Of a stretch of DNA of 64,000 nucleotides, positions 24,450 through 36,850 are shown in pieces. Numbering within the stretch: position 1 is the stretch's first letter; the number at the start of each line of letters is the position of its first letter. Location: positions 112,501-176,500 of the forward strand of contig JABMCL010000303.1 of NCBI GenBank assembly GCA_018857735.1, written 5' to 3'. Source of the stretch: Alviniconcha marisindica. Taxonomy: Eukaryota; Mollusca; Gastropoda; Provannidae. The notes beneath the pieces were generated by a model that did no database searches, had not been told where the DNA came from, and worked only from the letters and a program-made list of their open reading frames with translations. A program made the position numbers and the translations under genes.

Positions 24450-27400
24450 CTCTGTGCTAATGATATAGTCATTGAGGTGCTGCTTGAGTAACTCCTCAGC
24501 AGCTTATGCACACAAATGTGATAGTTGTTTCCAAGTAGAGAACAGTGTGAAACAGATCACCTGCCACCACTCACTCTAAATGGTGGACACGGTTATCTGG
24601 ATGTAGAGAAATGCACACCCAAGTGTACACATCAAAGTGGTCTTTTAATACTCCATGATACAAAATTTACTCTTTCTCTCACTGACACAATTGGACACAA
24701 AAGATCTAAAACACCAATTTTACCCTTCTTTTTTCAAAATGTGTATATATATGGCCAAAGGAGTTAAGGTGATCATTCTGAAATATATGTAGCACATTCT
24801 AAACACTGTTTGCCTTCTTTTACCAAGAACAAAAGCAAAAAACACAAACACACACAGATGTTCAAAACAAAAATCAATTAAAAACACGCAAACTCTTCCA
24901 TGGCCTTGAAAGCGTGACAGGATTGCCAAAACTGGCACCGAAGTATAATGCTCATTAGAACTGACCATCATACAAAACAGAAATGAAAAAATATAGAAAA
25001 CAATTACAATTTGCTGAGGCAGGAGATGCATCATTTCCTTTAAATATGAGCTTTAAATCACTAAAAGCAATAAACTCCCAATCACACACACACACACACA
25101 CAAAAAAAAAGAACATGTGCTTATAATTATAATAATGTAACAATAATGCCAAGTCTCAGCTCCATTGGACAAGAACATGTCAAGAAAAACAAACATTTTT
25201 GTTTGATCTGCCTGATGCCACTGTGACCTTGGTATCCACCCAGTGAAGGTCACTAAAATTAACATTAAAGAGCCACTCTCTGTGGAGATCATTGTTATTC
25301 ATAGCTTGGAAATTAACATTAAAGATCCAGTCTATGTGGAGATCATTGTTACTCAAAGCTTGGAAGATCTCACTTTGCAGTCACTGAGGTTCTGCAGAGG
25401 CAGGAAAAAGCATTGACTGCCTAGCGTACACTTTAACAAAATCATTACGCTATATGGACAGCTTTACTGTCATACTGCCATGTGGAGTCCGGTTACTCGC
25501 AGGGACTAGATACAAAATTTAAAAAATCAACAACAAAAAATCATCATACAAACTACAAAACATGATTTCGTCAATTTATGAAACAAAAATAAAACACACA
25601 AAATGCTGCGAAAAACACAAAAAGAGCATAAATTGCGGTCATACTACAAAATCAAAACTCAAGTCATCACAGCTATAATTATTTGAACAACAAAGCTCTT
25701 GCCGTTTCATCACAGACTCTGAGATCAACAAATACTGTGCTTCATCTATCTGATTTGTAGTCTTCACCTCAGCCCCATATTTCCCTCTGGATAGCAGCTC
25801 ATATTATTCTCAAAACTGCCTGGAGTTCCTCGTAATATTTCACTATGACTGTCTTGATTACTAGTAGTACTGTAGCAATGGCCGATATGTCAGTTGGCCT
25901 TTGTGCTGATATCTTCACCATGGAAAAATAAAGTTTAATTAATCAATTAATCAATCCTATTATACTTTCTTCAGTACTCTTTACAAATGATTCATTGTGT
26001 AAAAATTATTCATCAAAAAAGCACAATGAAAAATATACATTCATAAGCTCAAGACTGTGCATGTTCTCAACAAGCGAGCTACAAAATATGATCAGCTACA
26101 AATATGATCATGCAAAGCACTCTGAGCTAGTTTTTTGTTTTAATGGGGTATAGCACTATATATGTGTTACTATTATTATCAAATGTGCATATATATATAT
26201 ATCTAAAACTACAGTTAATGTGGAGTAGTAGTTTGAGAGAAAATTGTATCACCTCTGTATATATATCTATAGGAAAATGAAATAACATTGTACATGAGGT
26301 ACACACCATGCCCACAGGAAATATACATTCTATCACTTGATCTATTACCTCTGTACATAGGAAAAGGCAATAATATAGTATATGAGGTACATCATACCAT
26401 GGAAGTATACAAATTCAATCAATTTGTGATTCCATTCTATAAACAGTTAACACAGTCATCAATGAAGACTACAAAAATTGAAGAAAAATGGAAACCAATG
26501 TACAGACACAAAAAGCGAGGTACATCATGCCACAGGGAATTAATATTCAATCATTTTATGATTTCATTATTATATAAACACAGCAGACTGCAGAATGCAG
26601 ACAGCAAAAAAAACAAAAAAACTGAAGAAAACAGAAAACATGCACACACAATTTTCTCTCTCTCAAGAAGTTAACAAGAGCCATTGAGCAAATACTTCAA
26701 AAATTTCCACACATTTATAATGGCAAAGATCTGCACCCTGTGTCATTTGAATCAAATCTCAGTTGAGCACCTAAAGCCACATAATCGTCGTTACATATTA
26801 CTGTTGCACCAGCATGTTACTTAACCAGCCACGCAAGTAGATTATGTTGCGTCATTTCTTTCGTTGTTACGGTAAAAATAGGCCGTTACCAAAACAGCTA
26901 TTGGTATTAACTGCCTTCATTCAGCGGTGTTTGCAAGAGAATTTGCTTGTACAGATTATTCTGTCCATCTTTAACATGTTATGAATGAACAATGCCTGTT
27001 TATAACAAAAAAGGAGCTAACCTTCTCAAAACACATATTGTCTGACAAGCAGGGAAGAGATCAAACAAAATATTTAAAATGATTGTCTTCTTTTAAAATG
27101 CCCCTTGATTTGCTATTGATTTTTTAACTGTGGGTTTTATGAGTGATCAGTAGTGTCAAGGCACACATGTAAACATCAGGTGTGTTTGGAACAGGCAATG
27201 TGGGTGATTAACTATATATGTATCTATATAATCTATATAATCAGTTATTTATGGTGCCCCATCTCGTAGGAGCCCCAAGCGCTTACAAAGGCAAAAGGAT
27301 ATGCTCATTTCATCACCCACAGATTATATCATTAACTAATATAACCTGAGTTGTCTGCCACAAACTTGCTACCATCTGAGCATCAACAACAAACTGCCAG

Positions 27401-28749
27401 TTACTGAGTTAGTCGACAGTTTTCAGAGACCTATGGCATAACCGGTTACGGCAGTGACTCAAGGAAGGATGTTGTACACTGTGGCAGGCGTTTTTCAGGC
27501 AGAATCCCTTATTTAAAGGTCTTGATCTCTTCTACCAGTTAGGCAGAACATATTCTGAGAAGGTTAGTTCCTTTAAAAACAAAAATAACCAGTCCTCACA
27601 GAACAAACCGCAATAAATGGCTGCAATATATATCAGTTGCAGTGGAGATGATAGCAGTGGAGAAAATTATTTTTAAAAGTCTACCTTTTTTCGAAAGTCT
27701 GGCCACACCTAAAATGGTGTAGAAAGAAGAAATATGCTTTGGGGAAAAAAATGGGCATGGTTTTCAGTCAAATATTTAGCAACCTCATTTAGCCATCAAA
27801 TGCTCTGCCTTGGAAATGAGGAAAGCATCTGTTTGGCTGCCTCACAATACTCACATCAACATCAACAAAGCAAAATATATAATTTTTCAAACCCTCTTGT
27901 GACCCCAAAAGAGGTCATGGCCATCCAAAAAGCTCTGAACACGTGAAGTCAGATGTTATCATCATCCAAAGTTTAAATATTGTTATCCGAACAGCATCAG
28001 CACATGCACACATCAGCATTATGGTTTTTGCCAAGCCTGTTAACATACATCCGTTATAACAATATTTTACACTTATAAAGATTCCTTTCTCACAGGAGCT
28101 CATAGTGCTTTGCAATTATTAGCAACATTTACAATGACAAAATTCACAAATTCTCTCTCATAAACATATTCCAAAGTTGCAGAAAGCATTTTGTGCACAA
28201 ACGTTTTGCTATGTGCAGCATCCATGCACAGTTTGAAATCAGTTACTTCAAAAGGTAGAATTTTTAAATGTGGTGTTACTGTTGTTTTTATTTACACCAG
28301 ATTACATCAAAACTTCATGTAAAAATGCAAATGGTGTTTCAAACTTGCCGGCATCACTGTGTACTTCAACATACACCAAGGCGATCAAAACGTACGAAGG
28401 AGTAAAGCAGAATGGAATTTTTCATCATGCGAAGCCTGAAAGCTGCTACTTTGGTAGCTGCTGCAACAACTCCAGCATTAAGGATTTATGCTACAGCCAG
28501 TTGGATGGGCTGACACCGATCACCAAATAAACTCGCATGTTTTATGCAGTCACAAACAGCTAAATAGAGACTTGATCAAGGTTTAATTGAGACCTGGATG
28601 AGATTTGTATGTTATCTCAGCAGACTTCTGAGTTGAGGCCAAATGATGCAAATCTCCGTATCACAAAGTAAACAATAACACAGCAAACACTCCTGTGACT
28701 CGCACTTAAAACAGGAAAATAGTATCTTTGGTTGTTGAAGATTCTCCTG

Positions 28750-28940
28750 TGACCTTGAAAATGTCAAGGTCACCCAAACCAAAATAAAAGTCATTGTGCA
28801 GACTCGTAAAGGTGTACATGATCTTGTTACTTCATGTAACTACCACATGAACTTCTTTGGACAAGAACTTACCAGCAAAGCACACCATGCAATTTTAATC
28901 TCCTGAACTCCCTGTGACCTTGAAATTAGGTCAAGGAAAC
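28750..28940. repeat. Dispersed element with inverted nuclear-receptor-like half-sites
   Basis: 28,750-28,772 is TGACCTTGA, 5 nt, TCAAGGTCA: a perfect 9 bp inverted pair. 28,915-28,934 is a decayed copy (TGACCTTGA then TCAAGG). A related pair is near 25,225-25,255. TCAAGGTCA is the extended half-site bound by ERR/SF-1-type receptors; whether these sites are used is unknown. Confidence 0.6.
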
Positions 28941-29885
28941 AAACTGGCGTGGATGCAAGTTCAACTGTGGTTAGGGCCATGCAAACTGTGAAAACACTCA
29001 CCCAGACAGTCTGCGAAACAGCCAACATTAAAGCTTCTGTCAGAGCCGGACAAAACGGTCATCATTACATAGACTCATATTCCTCACGTAACTGGTGCTT
29101 CATCAATGAAAAGTTTGGTTCGATGCAAGCTGGTAAGCACTTTATTTTTGGCACATTTGTTGTGGATTGGACATGTTCGCTACAGCATACAAACATATAC
29201 CGGAAATTCACTGAACATTTGGGACTAAATGTAAACAAGCTGATTCTGCTTTTACTGAGCAGTGAGAATGTAAGGAATACAGCGACAGTCGCTTTCAGAC
29301 TGAGCCTCTCAAACACATCATAAAAAGCAAGACCATGTTCGTTGTTTTACATACACCTGTGAAAACCTTTTCTCGTGAACATGCAGATGATCGTGAATGC
29401 CCTCACCACCGTGCCTCATTCTGTGCACAATCTGACATGCAGCAACATAGATATACTGATTGAGCCTGGTAGCTACATGTTAACATGGTTAATGCCTTAA
29501 AAAAATTTAAAAAAAATTAAGGAATGGTCAACCCTTTCCCAGCCCTCATGCCATGTCACAGACAAAGATATTTCCATCTGCTTATAAAGGTGCTGTGCAA
29601 CATCCTGCTTGAATTTCAGCTTTGCTTAAACTCTTACAAGGAATCAAGTTCTCAGAAGCAGCAATTCTGGACAAAGATTGGTGTGTGTGTTTTTTATATG
29701 GAAACTGCACCAAAAACACAAAATTGTGGGCAGAGAAAGGGCTAATGCTTAAAAAAAAGGAATGGTCTTTGGTTAATGCTTAAAAACAGCTTTTCAAAAA
29801 AGGAATGTTTTTTGGCCAATGTCCATATAGCAACCCATGCTACTGGGAACACAGAATCAAGCATCCATCTCTTTTCACTGGTCGG

Positions 29886-29976
29886 CTGAGTGTTGCTTTA
29901 CGTCCACATAAACCATAGGCTTATAAGGGATGGGAGCCCAGGATGGCCACCTCGACTTCCACACAGCTCCTGAGCT
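29886..29976 (-). repeat. Dispersed repeat family R1, inverted partial copy
   Basis: Reverse complement of part of 2,380-2,545 and 55,051-55,217 (shared 'caggagctgtgtg', 'gtcgaggtggcc' and 'gtggacgtaa'-type blocks read on the minus strand). Confidence 0.7.
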
Positions 29977-30104
29977 CTACTGACTTTCACTGGCAGAATC
30001 TTTGCTTATAGAGATGGCATGATGCGACTGATGACTTTGAGTCTACACTGAAGGCAGCTAAAGTGCCACAGCTGAACCACCGCTGTACAAGTGTTTAAAG
30101 GTCA

Positions 30105-30870
30105 GCATCCTGATGGGATGGGGGTGGGGGTGGGCAGGGGCAGCAAGTGTTTAAAGGTCAGCATCCTGGGGGGTGGGGGGTGCAGCAAGTGTTTATAGGT
30201 CGGGAAGGGGGGGGGGCAGTCTTAAAGGTCAGCGGGGAGGGGGTGTTTAAAGGTCAGCACCCTGTTGGGGGGCAGGAGCAGCAAGTGTTTAAAGGTCAGC
30301 ACCGGGGGGGGGGGGGGGGGGGGGGGAGCAAGTGTTTAAAGGTCAGCACCCTGTTGGGGAAGGGAGGGGGGGGGGCAGCAAGTGTTTAAAGGTCAGCACC
30401 CTGTTGGGGAAGGGGGGGGGGGGCAGCAGGGGTTTAAAGTGTCAGCACTGTTGGGGATGGGGGGGGGGGGGGGGCAAGTGTTTAAAGGTCAGCACCCTGT
30501 TGGGGAGGGGGGGGGGGGGGGGGCAGAGGTTTAAAGGTCAGCACCCTGTTGGGGAAGGGGGGGGGGGGCAGCAAGGTTTAAAGGTCAGCACCCTGTTGGG
30601 GAAGGGGGGGGGGGCAGCAAGGTTTAAAGGTCAGCACCTGTTGGGGAAGGGGGGGGGGCAGCAAGGTTTAAGGTCAGCACCTGTTGGGGAAGGGGGGGGG
30701 AGCAAGGTTTAAAGGTCAGCACCCTGTTGGGGAAGGGGGGGGGCAAGTGTTTAAAGGTCAGCACCCTGTTGGGGAAGGGGTGGGGAGGCAAGTGTTTAAA
30801 GGTCAGCACCCTGTTGTGCAAGGGGGCAAGTGTTTAAAGGTCAGCACCCTGTTGACTTCAATGGCAGTCA
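30105..30870. repeat. G-rich minisatellite, about 16 units
   Basis: Units of about 40-55 bp: 'gtttaaaggtcagcaccctg' then TTGGGG, A/G and a run of 8-25 G, then CAGCAAG. Unit length varies mainly through the G run. The G runs on the plus strand could form G-quadruplexes. It lies about 0.9 kb beyond the stop codon of paralogue A. Several of the runs may be mis-sized by sequencing. Confidence 0.95.
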
Positions 30871-31089
30871 AAGGTCAATACCCTTGTAGGGTTCCAGGGG
30901 GAAGCAACTCTGCCAGTTTTCCATCAAGGGCTAGCATCCCTGGGGTCAAAGCGCCAAGAAATTCCAAGCGCTAAAAGATGTATAATTTAGAAGTTTCCTG
31001 AATTGTCTCCAACATTAAGAAAATAACAGATAATAGAAAGTGATGCAATATGACTAAAAACGTGCAGTCAGGTGGGCCATGTCACCAGT

Positions 31090-31460
31090 CAGAAAACAAC
31101 AACCACCAAAACACGACAATTTCCTCAGTTACTCTCCCAAATCAGAATTTGGGGGATTCATGGGGCAAAAACAAAACAGAAACCCAAGAATTTCCTATTA
31201 CCATCCCAAATCAGGATTTGAGGGATTCATGGGGCAAAAACAAATAACAAAAACACAAGAATTTCCTCAGTTACCATCCCAAATCAGGATTTGAGGGATT
31301 CATGGGGCAAAAACAAAAAACAACAAAAACACAAGAATTTCCTCAGTTACCATCCCAAATCAGGATTTGAGGGATGCATGGGGCAAAAACAAAAAACAAC
31401 AAAAACACAAGAATTTCCTCAGTTACCATCCCAAATCAGGAATTGAGGGATTCATGGGGC
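31090..31460. repeat. ~76 bp minisatellite, five units
   Basis: Units contain 'aatttcctcagttaccatcc', 'caaatcaggatttgaggga' and 'ttcatggggcaaaaacaaa'. The first is the most diverged. It lies between the G-rich array and the 3' end of paralogue A. Confidence 0.93.
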
Positions 31461-31790
31461 AAACCTTGCATGTATCTGGAACAGAGAGAGTGGAGGCGCT
31501 GGTCCAACCACGCCTGAATCATAACACCAAAGACCTACACCAAGCCTGAAGGCTACACTCCAGACTTCTGCTTGGCGACGAGCTAGGATTCCGTTAGCAT
31601 GAATGCAGATGCCGTACTAACCGATAATGGCACAATCAAAAACACTGCACCCGAGTCCCCATGTACTCAGCCATGTCTTTGCATCTGTACTTACAGAACC
31701 AGACACGAGAGTTTCCGTTTATCACAAACTTTGCAGTATCCACTGGCGCGTACGCATCTGCAGCCATGCTTACGGAATCCCGGTTTGAAT

Positions 31791-34700
31791 TCAGTTAATG
31801 ACAAGTTGTGAGGACTCTTCTGCGCCATACTTCATCTTGTGAGCTTCAAACAGCTCTGTCAAAGCTGCCATGTATCTCTCATGAAGCTCGTCCACTTGCT
31901 CTTTGGTTGGCTCAGCGACTTTGTCCACATCAATGGGCTTCCCGACTGAAAAGACAGAAACCCACAAGGGGTGCGTTCAGACTAGGACCTGCGTCACCAA
32001 TGTAAAGCACATGAAATAACAGCATGCTAATCAAAACCATTCCATGAACCGCAAGCACACCAAGGTACACAGCGCTGAACTCATCATTCTTAACAACCAT
32101 GGGTGAAAAGCAAATGTCTATTTTAAAAGTGTTGTGAGAGATATATATATATATATATTATGTAAAACCAAAAATACATACACTAACATCAAACACAAAT
32201 TTTTCAAGAGTTAGTCTGTTGAATATTACCCTTGTTAAAAAAGCATATAGCATTATAAGGCTAGGACATGCTGGTGTTGTCAACTGGTCTGTCTAATTCA
32301 GATTAAAGTAAAATCTAAAAAAGGAATGGATAGAAACAATAAAAATGAAAGAAAAACAACAACATTATATAAATACGTAATGGCAAATACCAGTGCCATA
32401 TCACAGTGCACATACCACCTACCAACTATCATCTCCAAGCTGCTCAACAAAAGCCATACAAAAATGAACAGAAAAAGAGAAGAAAAAAAAGAAGAAAGAA
32501 GACGCTAACCTCATAAATTTATTAAATTTATATTCAGGGGAATGATTAGCAGAAAAATAACAAGACAAAAAAAAAAAAAATCAGAAAGGACGACACTGAA
32601 AAATAAAAAAGGAGATAGGACAGTGCAATCAAATGACCGACAAAGTCAGGTTAAGCCACCTGCTCAGAGATGCTAAATGTAAAACACAGGCACAACTCAC
32701 AGACAGAGTTGAGCGGTCTGCGGTACGGCAGCAGGCCAAAGGTGTAGTTGAAGACGCCGCGGCCATGGAAGATGGGCGGAGAGAATCCCAACAGACTGGT
32801 GAGGAAGTTCTGCAGTTTGCGAAGCTTGGAGCCTTTGGGATTCGGCAGTTGGGTGTAGAGGTTGTTCTCACCGAATGAAAACACTGGAACCAGGCTTGCT
32901 CTGTGGAAGCGGAATGTGCACCTGTTTTAGTTTCTACTGTTTGAGGTGAATACCACTGCATGCAGTGTTAAGGCCATGATCCACTTTCAAGCACTGTCAA
33001 ATGACTACTATGTGATGTAGCAGCACTTCACCAGCAGATGTCATGCAGCATGCTGATGCCACATGTCCGTGCATCGACTGACAGAAAGGCGACTCGTTTG
33101 AAGTACAGTCTTGGTTTATTAGACCAAATACATTACAGACTGGCAGTAGGCTCAGCTTACCCAAAATACCTATGAATTATACAAGACACAATTTTCATTT
33201 GCTATCAGATTGCCAGGATGCCCCCATCCCCCCCCCCGCCCGAAACCCTCTCCCCAACAATGCATGTACAACTTTATTGCTAAGTGTCAAATTTTAAGTG
33301 GAAAGAAAATGATTTAACTGACAAAGGGCGTTGACAGCTCTCAAACGACATCATGCAAAAGCAACAACAACAGAGACCTGACTCACCTACAGTCGGTCTC
33401 AGTCTCACCTGGCACGCCACTACATACAAGGTGCATAAACTCCATCCAGGGTACTAAGGGTCTGTGAGCAGGTTTGGCCTAGTGGTAAGGTATTAGGCTG
33501 GTAAGCAGAGGGACACTGGTTCGAATCCGCTTCGGCTCTCCTTTCTCTTCAAAAGTTGTGGCCTGTGGACACTGTCTTGTGACTTTGTCCCTCACAATTA
33601 TGAAACGTTAAAATGGCTCTCATCGCTGCCCACCTTAATGCAGAAGTCATTCTGGTGGTGACAGTGTAGCAATAGGTATATAATTTCTCCCCCTCTCCCC
33701 CCACCTCCATATTCCCCTTCTCCCCATCCCTAATAAGCCTTATGGTTTTCATGGACGTTAAGCACCATGTTCACTCACTAAGGGTCTGCACTTTCACTTC
33801 AACTAATTAATCAACCTGTTCAGCCCTGGAGGCTTTAATGCTTGTGCAGCCTCTGCTGCCAGGGCATTTTTAGCCTTGCTGCTAAAAAAAACACTGCCGC
33901 TGTCTTTCGAACTCATCAAATGATAATCTACTCATTATCTCCACTTCTACGAAAGGTAGAGCCACCAAACTGTGCCTGAATTGGATTCACATTTAACCTA
34001 CTGAAGACTTACTGGGTGTGTTTCAAATGCAGGACTCTCTTACTCACCCATGCTTCATTGCCATACAGACATAGCTTTTCCAACATCAAAGGTTGATGAT
34101 GTAGCGCTGATTAATGCTGAAGGTCTGAATTAGGTTCACATTTAATTTACTGAAGACTTACTGGGTGTGTTTCAAATGCAGGACTCTCTTACTCACCCAT
34201 GCTTCATTGCCATACAGACATAGCCTTTCCAACATCGAAGGTTGATGATGTAGCGCTGATTAATGCTGAAGGTCTGAATTGGGTTCACATTTAATTTACT
34301 GAAGACTTACTGGGTGTGTTTCAAACACAGGACTCTCTCACTCACACATGCTTTAGAGCCATGCGAACAAAGCCTTTCTGATGTCGAAGGTTGATGATGT
34401 AGCGCTGATTAATGCTGAAGGTCTGAATTAGGTTCACATTTAATTTACTGAAGACTTACTGGGTGTGTTTCAAATGCAGGACTCTCTCACTCACCCATGC
34501 TTTAGAGCCATACAGACAAAGCCTTTTCAACGTCGAAGGTTGATGATGTAGCACTGATTAATGTTGAAGGTCTGAATTGGATTCACATTTAACTTACTGA
34601 AGACTTACTGGGTGTGTTTCAAACACAAGACTCTCTTACTCACCCATGCTTTAGAGCCATGTGAACAAAGCCTTTCTGATGTCGAAGGTTGATGATGTAG

Positions 34701-36391
34701 CGCTGATTAATGCTGAAGGTCTGTATTGGATTCACATTTAATTTACTGAAGACTTACTGGGTGTGTTTCAAACGCAGGACTCTCTCACTCACCCACTTCA
34801 AACACAGGACTTTCTCACTCACCCATGTTTCAGAGCCATGCGGACAAAGCCTTTCCGATTTCGAAGGTTGACGATGTAGCGACCAGGCACTGCATCCAGG
34901 GCTTCCTGCGCTCCTCCCACGATGATGCCCACAGCGTTGCCGGTACCTTCCTTGGTTAATACCCACTCTATGCTTTCTTTGGACACCTCAATTGAGCCTG
35001 TTGAGATCAAATCTCAAATGAGAATCGTCTGACAGCAAGAAGAAAATATTTCAGACATGCATGCATTTCCTTCTCCGTCTCAGCTGCAGAGGAATGAACC
35101 CACAGAAACCCGCTGTTCATCATCCGACTACTGGGTATTGTAATCATTATCAGCAAGGGGATGCTACTCTGTCAGCAATTCCTACGCTTTTGCAAGTGTG
35201 AAGATTAAGCAAAAATATCAGCCGATTTCTGCTGTATTCATCTTCATTTTTGTCTTCAGTATGTGAAAGTAAAAGCATTAGACAGTGGGGTGAGATTTTT
35301 TGTGACAGATAATTGTTTTTTAACGCCCCATCAACCGTGACAGTTGCATCAGGGTTCTGGTGATGATGACAACAATTTTGGTCCAGATGTTGAAAGAAAT
35401 GAGGTCACAATCAAATGAAGCATCACTGCAAGTACAAATAACCAGTGGCAAAAAATCAATGGACCAGCTGAACGCTTCCCATTGAAATCAACCAAGGTTT
35501 TTCGTCAATGACCAGTTCAACACACATTTACTTCAGTTCACTGTTCACCTTTCACTCAGAACTGGAAGTGTCAGAATACAGATCCAGCACATGTGCAAAT
35601 CAAACCCATGGATAAAAATAACAACCATGGTCATTTCTATAGTGCCGTATCTCACCAACAAGGGTGAGCACACCACACTTCGCAAAATCATTCACAACTT
35701 ACATGATCACAGATGTACTCACAACTTTCAGCTTGCAAAGTCTTTATTGTGAGATGGATGGATTCCCAAAGTATACAGACTATTATGCTATGAACCAAAG
35801 ATGCAATTTGGCTGCTTCTTCGGTTCGGTTCCCCTTTAAGTTTAACACAAACATTTGTACTGACATACACGATAACACCCACACAGGATGATTCGACATA
35901 TTACCTGACATTATGAAGTACTCTCGGAAGACAGGAAACATGAACTGTCCTGACAACACGCAGAGGTACGGTTTGATGGCTGGAAAAATCTTGCTGAACC
36001 CTGTCCCTTCGGAACCAAAATTACAAATATGGCTGTGGCACAGGATCCCATGTGGGTGTAACCCCATGATGTAGTTCTTGGAGGGGTGAAGCTCTGCCAT
36101 TTTCACGATCTTGATGGGAAAGTAGTCTGCAAAATGCTTGTATAACTGCCAACGCCGAAACCACTCAACCCTCCGCCCCCCTTGCCGAGATACGGACCGA
36201 TCAAAGTAATACCAAATGAAATAGAGCAGGGGAATATAATAGTAATCGGTGAAGAGGAGGTAGATGAACAAGACGATCATGCCGAAGCCCATGAACAGGA
36301 AGATGTAGGTGTAGTGCAGGACTGAGAACGTCTGGAGTCGACGCTCCATGGGGACGCTCAAGGGAGCCAGCTCCATGCCAAGCACCTTCAT
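31791..36391 (-). CDS. DGAT2/MOGAT2-family acyltransferase, paralogue A
   Basis: Acyl-CoA:mono/diacylglycerol acyltransferase of the ER membrane, making di- or triacylglycerol. Coding exons on the minus strand: 36391-35905, 34997-34823, 32900-32701, 31945-31791; 338 residues, the usual family length. N-terminus [10 protein letters not shown] resembles MOGAT2; a hydrophobic hairpin spans about residues 24-62; the catalytic HPHG motif is intact at 112-115; later family blocks are [19 protein letters not shown] (about 183-201), [20 protein letters not shown] (about 207-226), FSFGENNLY and [19 protein letters not shown]. Substrate choice (MOGAT or DGAT) cannot be decided from sequence. The first coding exon starts with an acceptor 10 nt before the ATG, so a 5'UTR exon lies upstream, perhaps near 39,600. 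Intron 2 holds repeats made from the end of exon 2 and a SINE. Confidence 0.94.
32160..32310 (+). repeat. Dispersed repeat family R2, copy 3
   Basis: Shares 'tcaaacacaaatttttcaag', 'agttagtctgttgaatatta' and 'aaggctaggacatgctg' with copies 1 and 2. It lies in the last intron of paralogue A, antisense to the gene, after a short TA run. Confidence 0.75.
33465..33776 (+). mobile_element. tRNA-derived SINE (family S1), 12 bp target duplication
   Basis: The head has a box A-like GGCCTAGTGGTAAGG and a box B GGTTCGAATCC (33,519-33,529), followed by a ~240 bp body. Perfect 12 bp direct repeats ACTAAGGGTCTG flank it (33,453-33,464 and 33,777-33,788), marking the insertion. It sits in intron 2 of paralogue A. 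Related copies: 46,308-46,632, 36,592-36,850 (more diverged) and an inverted headless piece at 47,783-47,965. The tRNA part does not fold into a full cloverleaf, so this is not a tRNA gene. Confidence 0.9.
34031..34822 (-). repeat. 149 bp tandem repeat containing copies of exon 2 end and donor
   Basis: Five units with period 149 (first bases at about 34,031, 34,180, 34,329, 34,478, 34,627) and then shorter pieces, up to the true exon edge at 34,823. Each unit contains, on the minus strand, about 57 nt matching the end of coding exon 2 (reading [19 protein letters not shown] in one unit, against [19 protein letters not shown] in the gene) followed by a GTGAG donor. They lie downstream of the real exon, in its intron. 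One 30 bp decoy-donor unit sits next to the real donor. Confidence 0.9.
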
Positions 36392-36591
36392 GATGGCAGT
36401 TCTGAAGAAGAAAATTTAACACTAACATTAAGACATTCATTTTTGCATCGTAAGTTGTCAGAACTTACACAACAACAAAAAATCACCAAAAAATGCAAAC
36501 TTTCATTGCAGTCTTTAGTTTTAGACTTCACAGAGACTTTAAAAGTTCATTGAAGACTAAAACTTATGTGAAAGTGTAAAGCTCAGTGGGA

Positions 36592-36850
36592 GTGGGAGCT
36601 GGTTTGGCCCAGCAGTAAGGCACCAGGCTGGTAAACAGGCGGATGTGGGTTTGCTTCTGCTTTTCCCCCCCTCCTTCTTTCTCTTCCAAAGCTGTGGTTC
36701 CTGGACACTTACTGGGACTTTGTTCCTCCACAATGAATGACACATAAAAATGGCTGCCCATTTTCATGCAGGATTCATTCTGGTGGTGGTGGTATAGCGT
36801 TAGGTATTATATGTATCTCCTCCCACCCTCCCCCACCCCAACCTCCTGGG
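36592..36850 (+). mobile_element. Diverged S1 SINE
   Basis: Keeps the S1 order: TTTGGCCCAGCAGTAAGGC, GGCTGGTAAACAGG, then 'tctttctcttccaaagctgt', 'aaaatggctgccca', 'attctggtggtgg'. Box B is damaged (GGGTTTGCTTC). It lies upstream of the first coding exon of paralogue A. Confidence 0.75.

Larger units (their letters stand above)
24500..30100. other. Intergenic region without a supported gene
   Basis: I searched for exons with splice sites, conserved motifs and frames on both strands and saw none I can support. The longest frame (28,949-29,323, 124 codons) resembles nothing I know. Contents: a two-copy ~58 bp repeat (about 25,250-25,365), a diverged ~100 bp repeat (26,270-26,420 and beyond), AT-rich stretches, a TGACCTTGA/TCAAGGTCA repeat (28,750-28,940) and an R1 copy (29,886-29,976). 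Some of this could be 3'UTR of paralogue A, for which I found no near polyadenylation signal. Confidence 0.5.

Noticed and set aside
24196..24511. Cys-Val and Thr-His repeat frames at this and other GT/CA arrays
   Set aside because: Dinucleotide repeats translated; no independent coding signal.
28949..29323. 124-codon frame as a gene
   Set aside because: No recognisable motif, no splice partners, and a comparable frame on the opposite strand.
30147..30974. Gly-rich frames through the G-run array
   Set aside because: Frame follows the repeat; no splice or start context and frames change with G-run length.
33465..33540. Possible tRNA gene
   Set aside because: Same reasons; flanked by a target duplication with a SINE tail.
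34819..34966. Treating the 149 bp units in paralogue A as true alternative coding exons
   Set aside because: Inclusion would shift frame and acceptors lack a good polypyrimidine tract; kept only as a finding.
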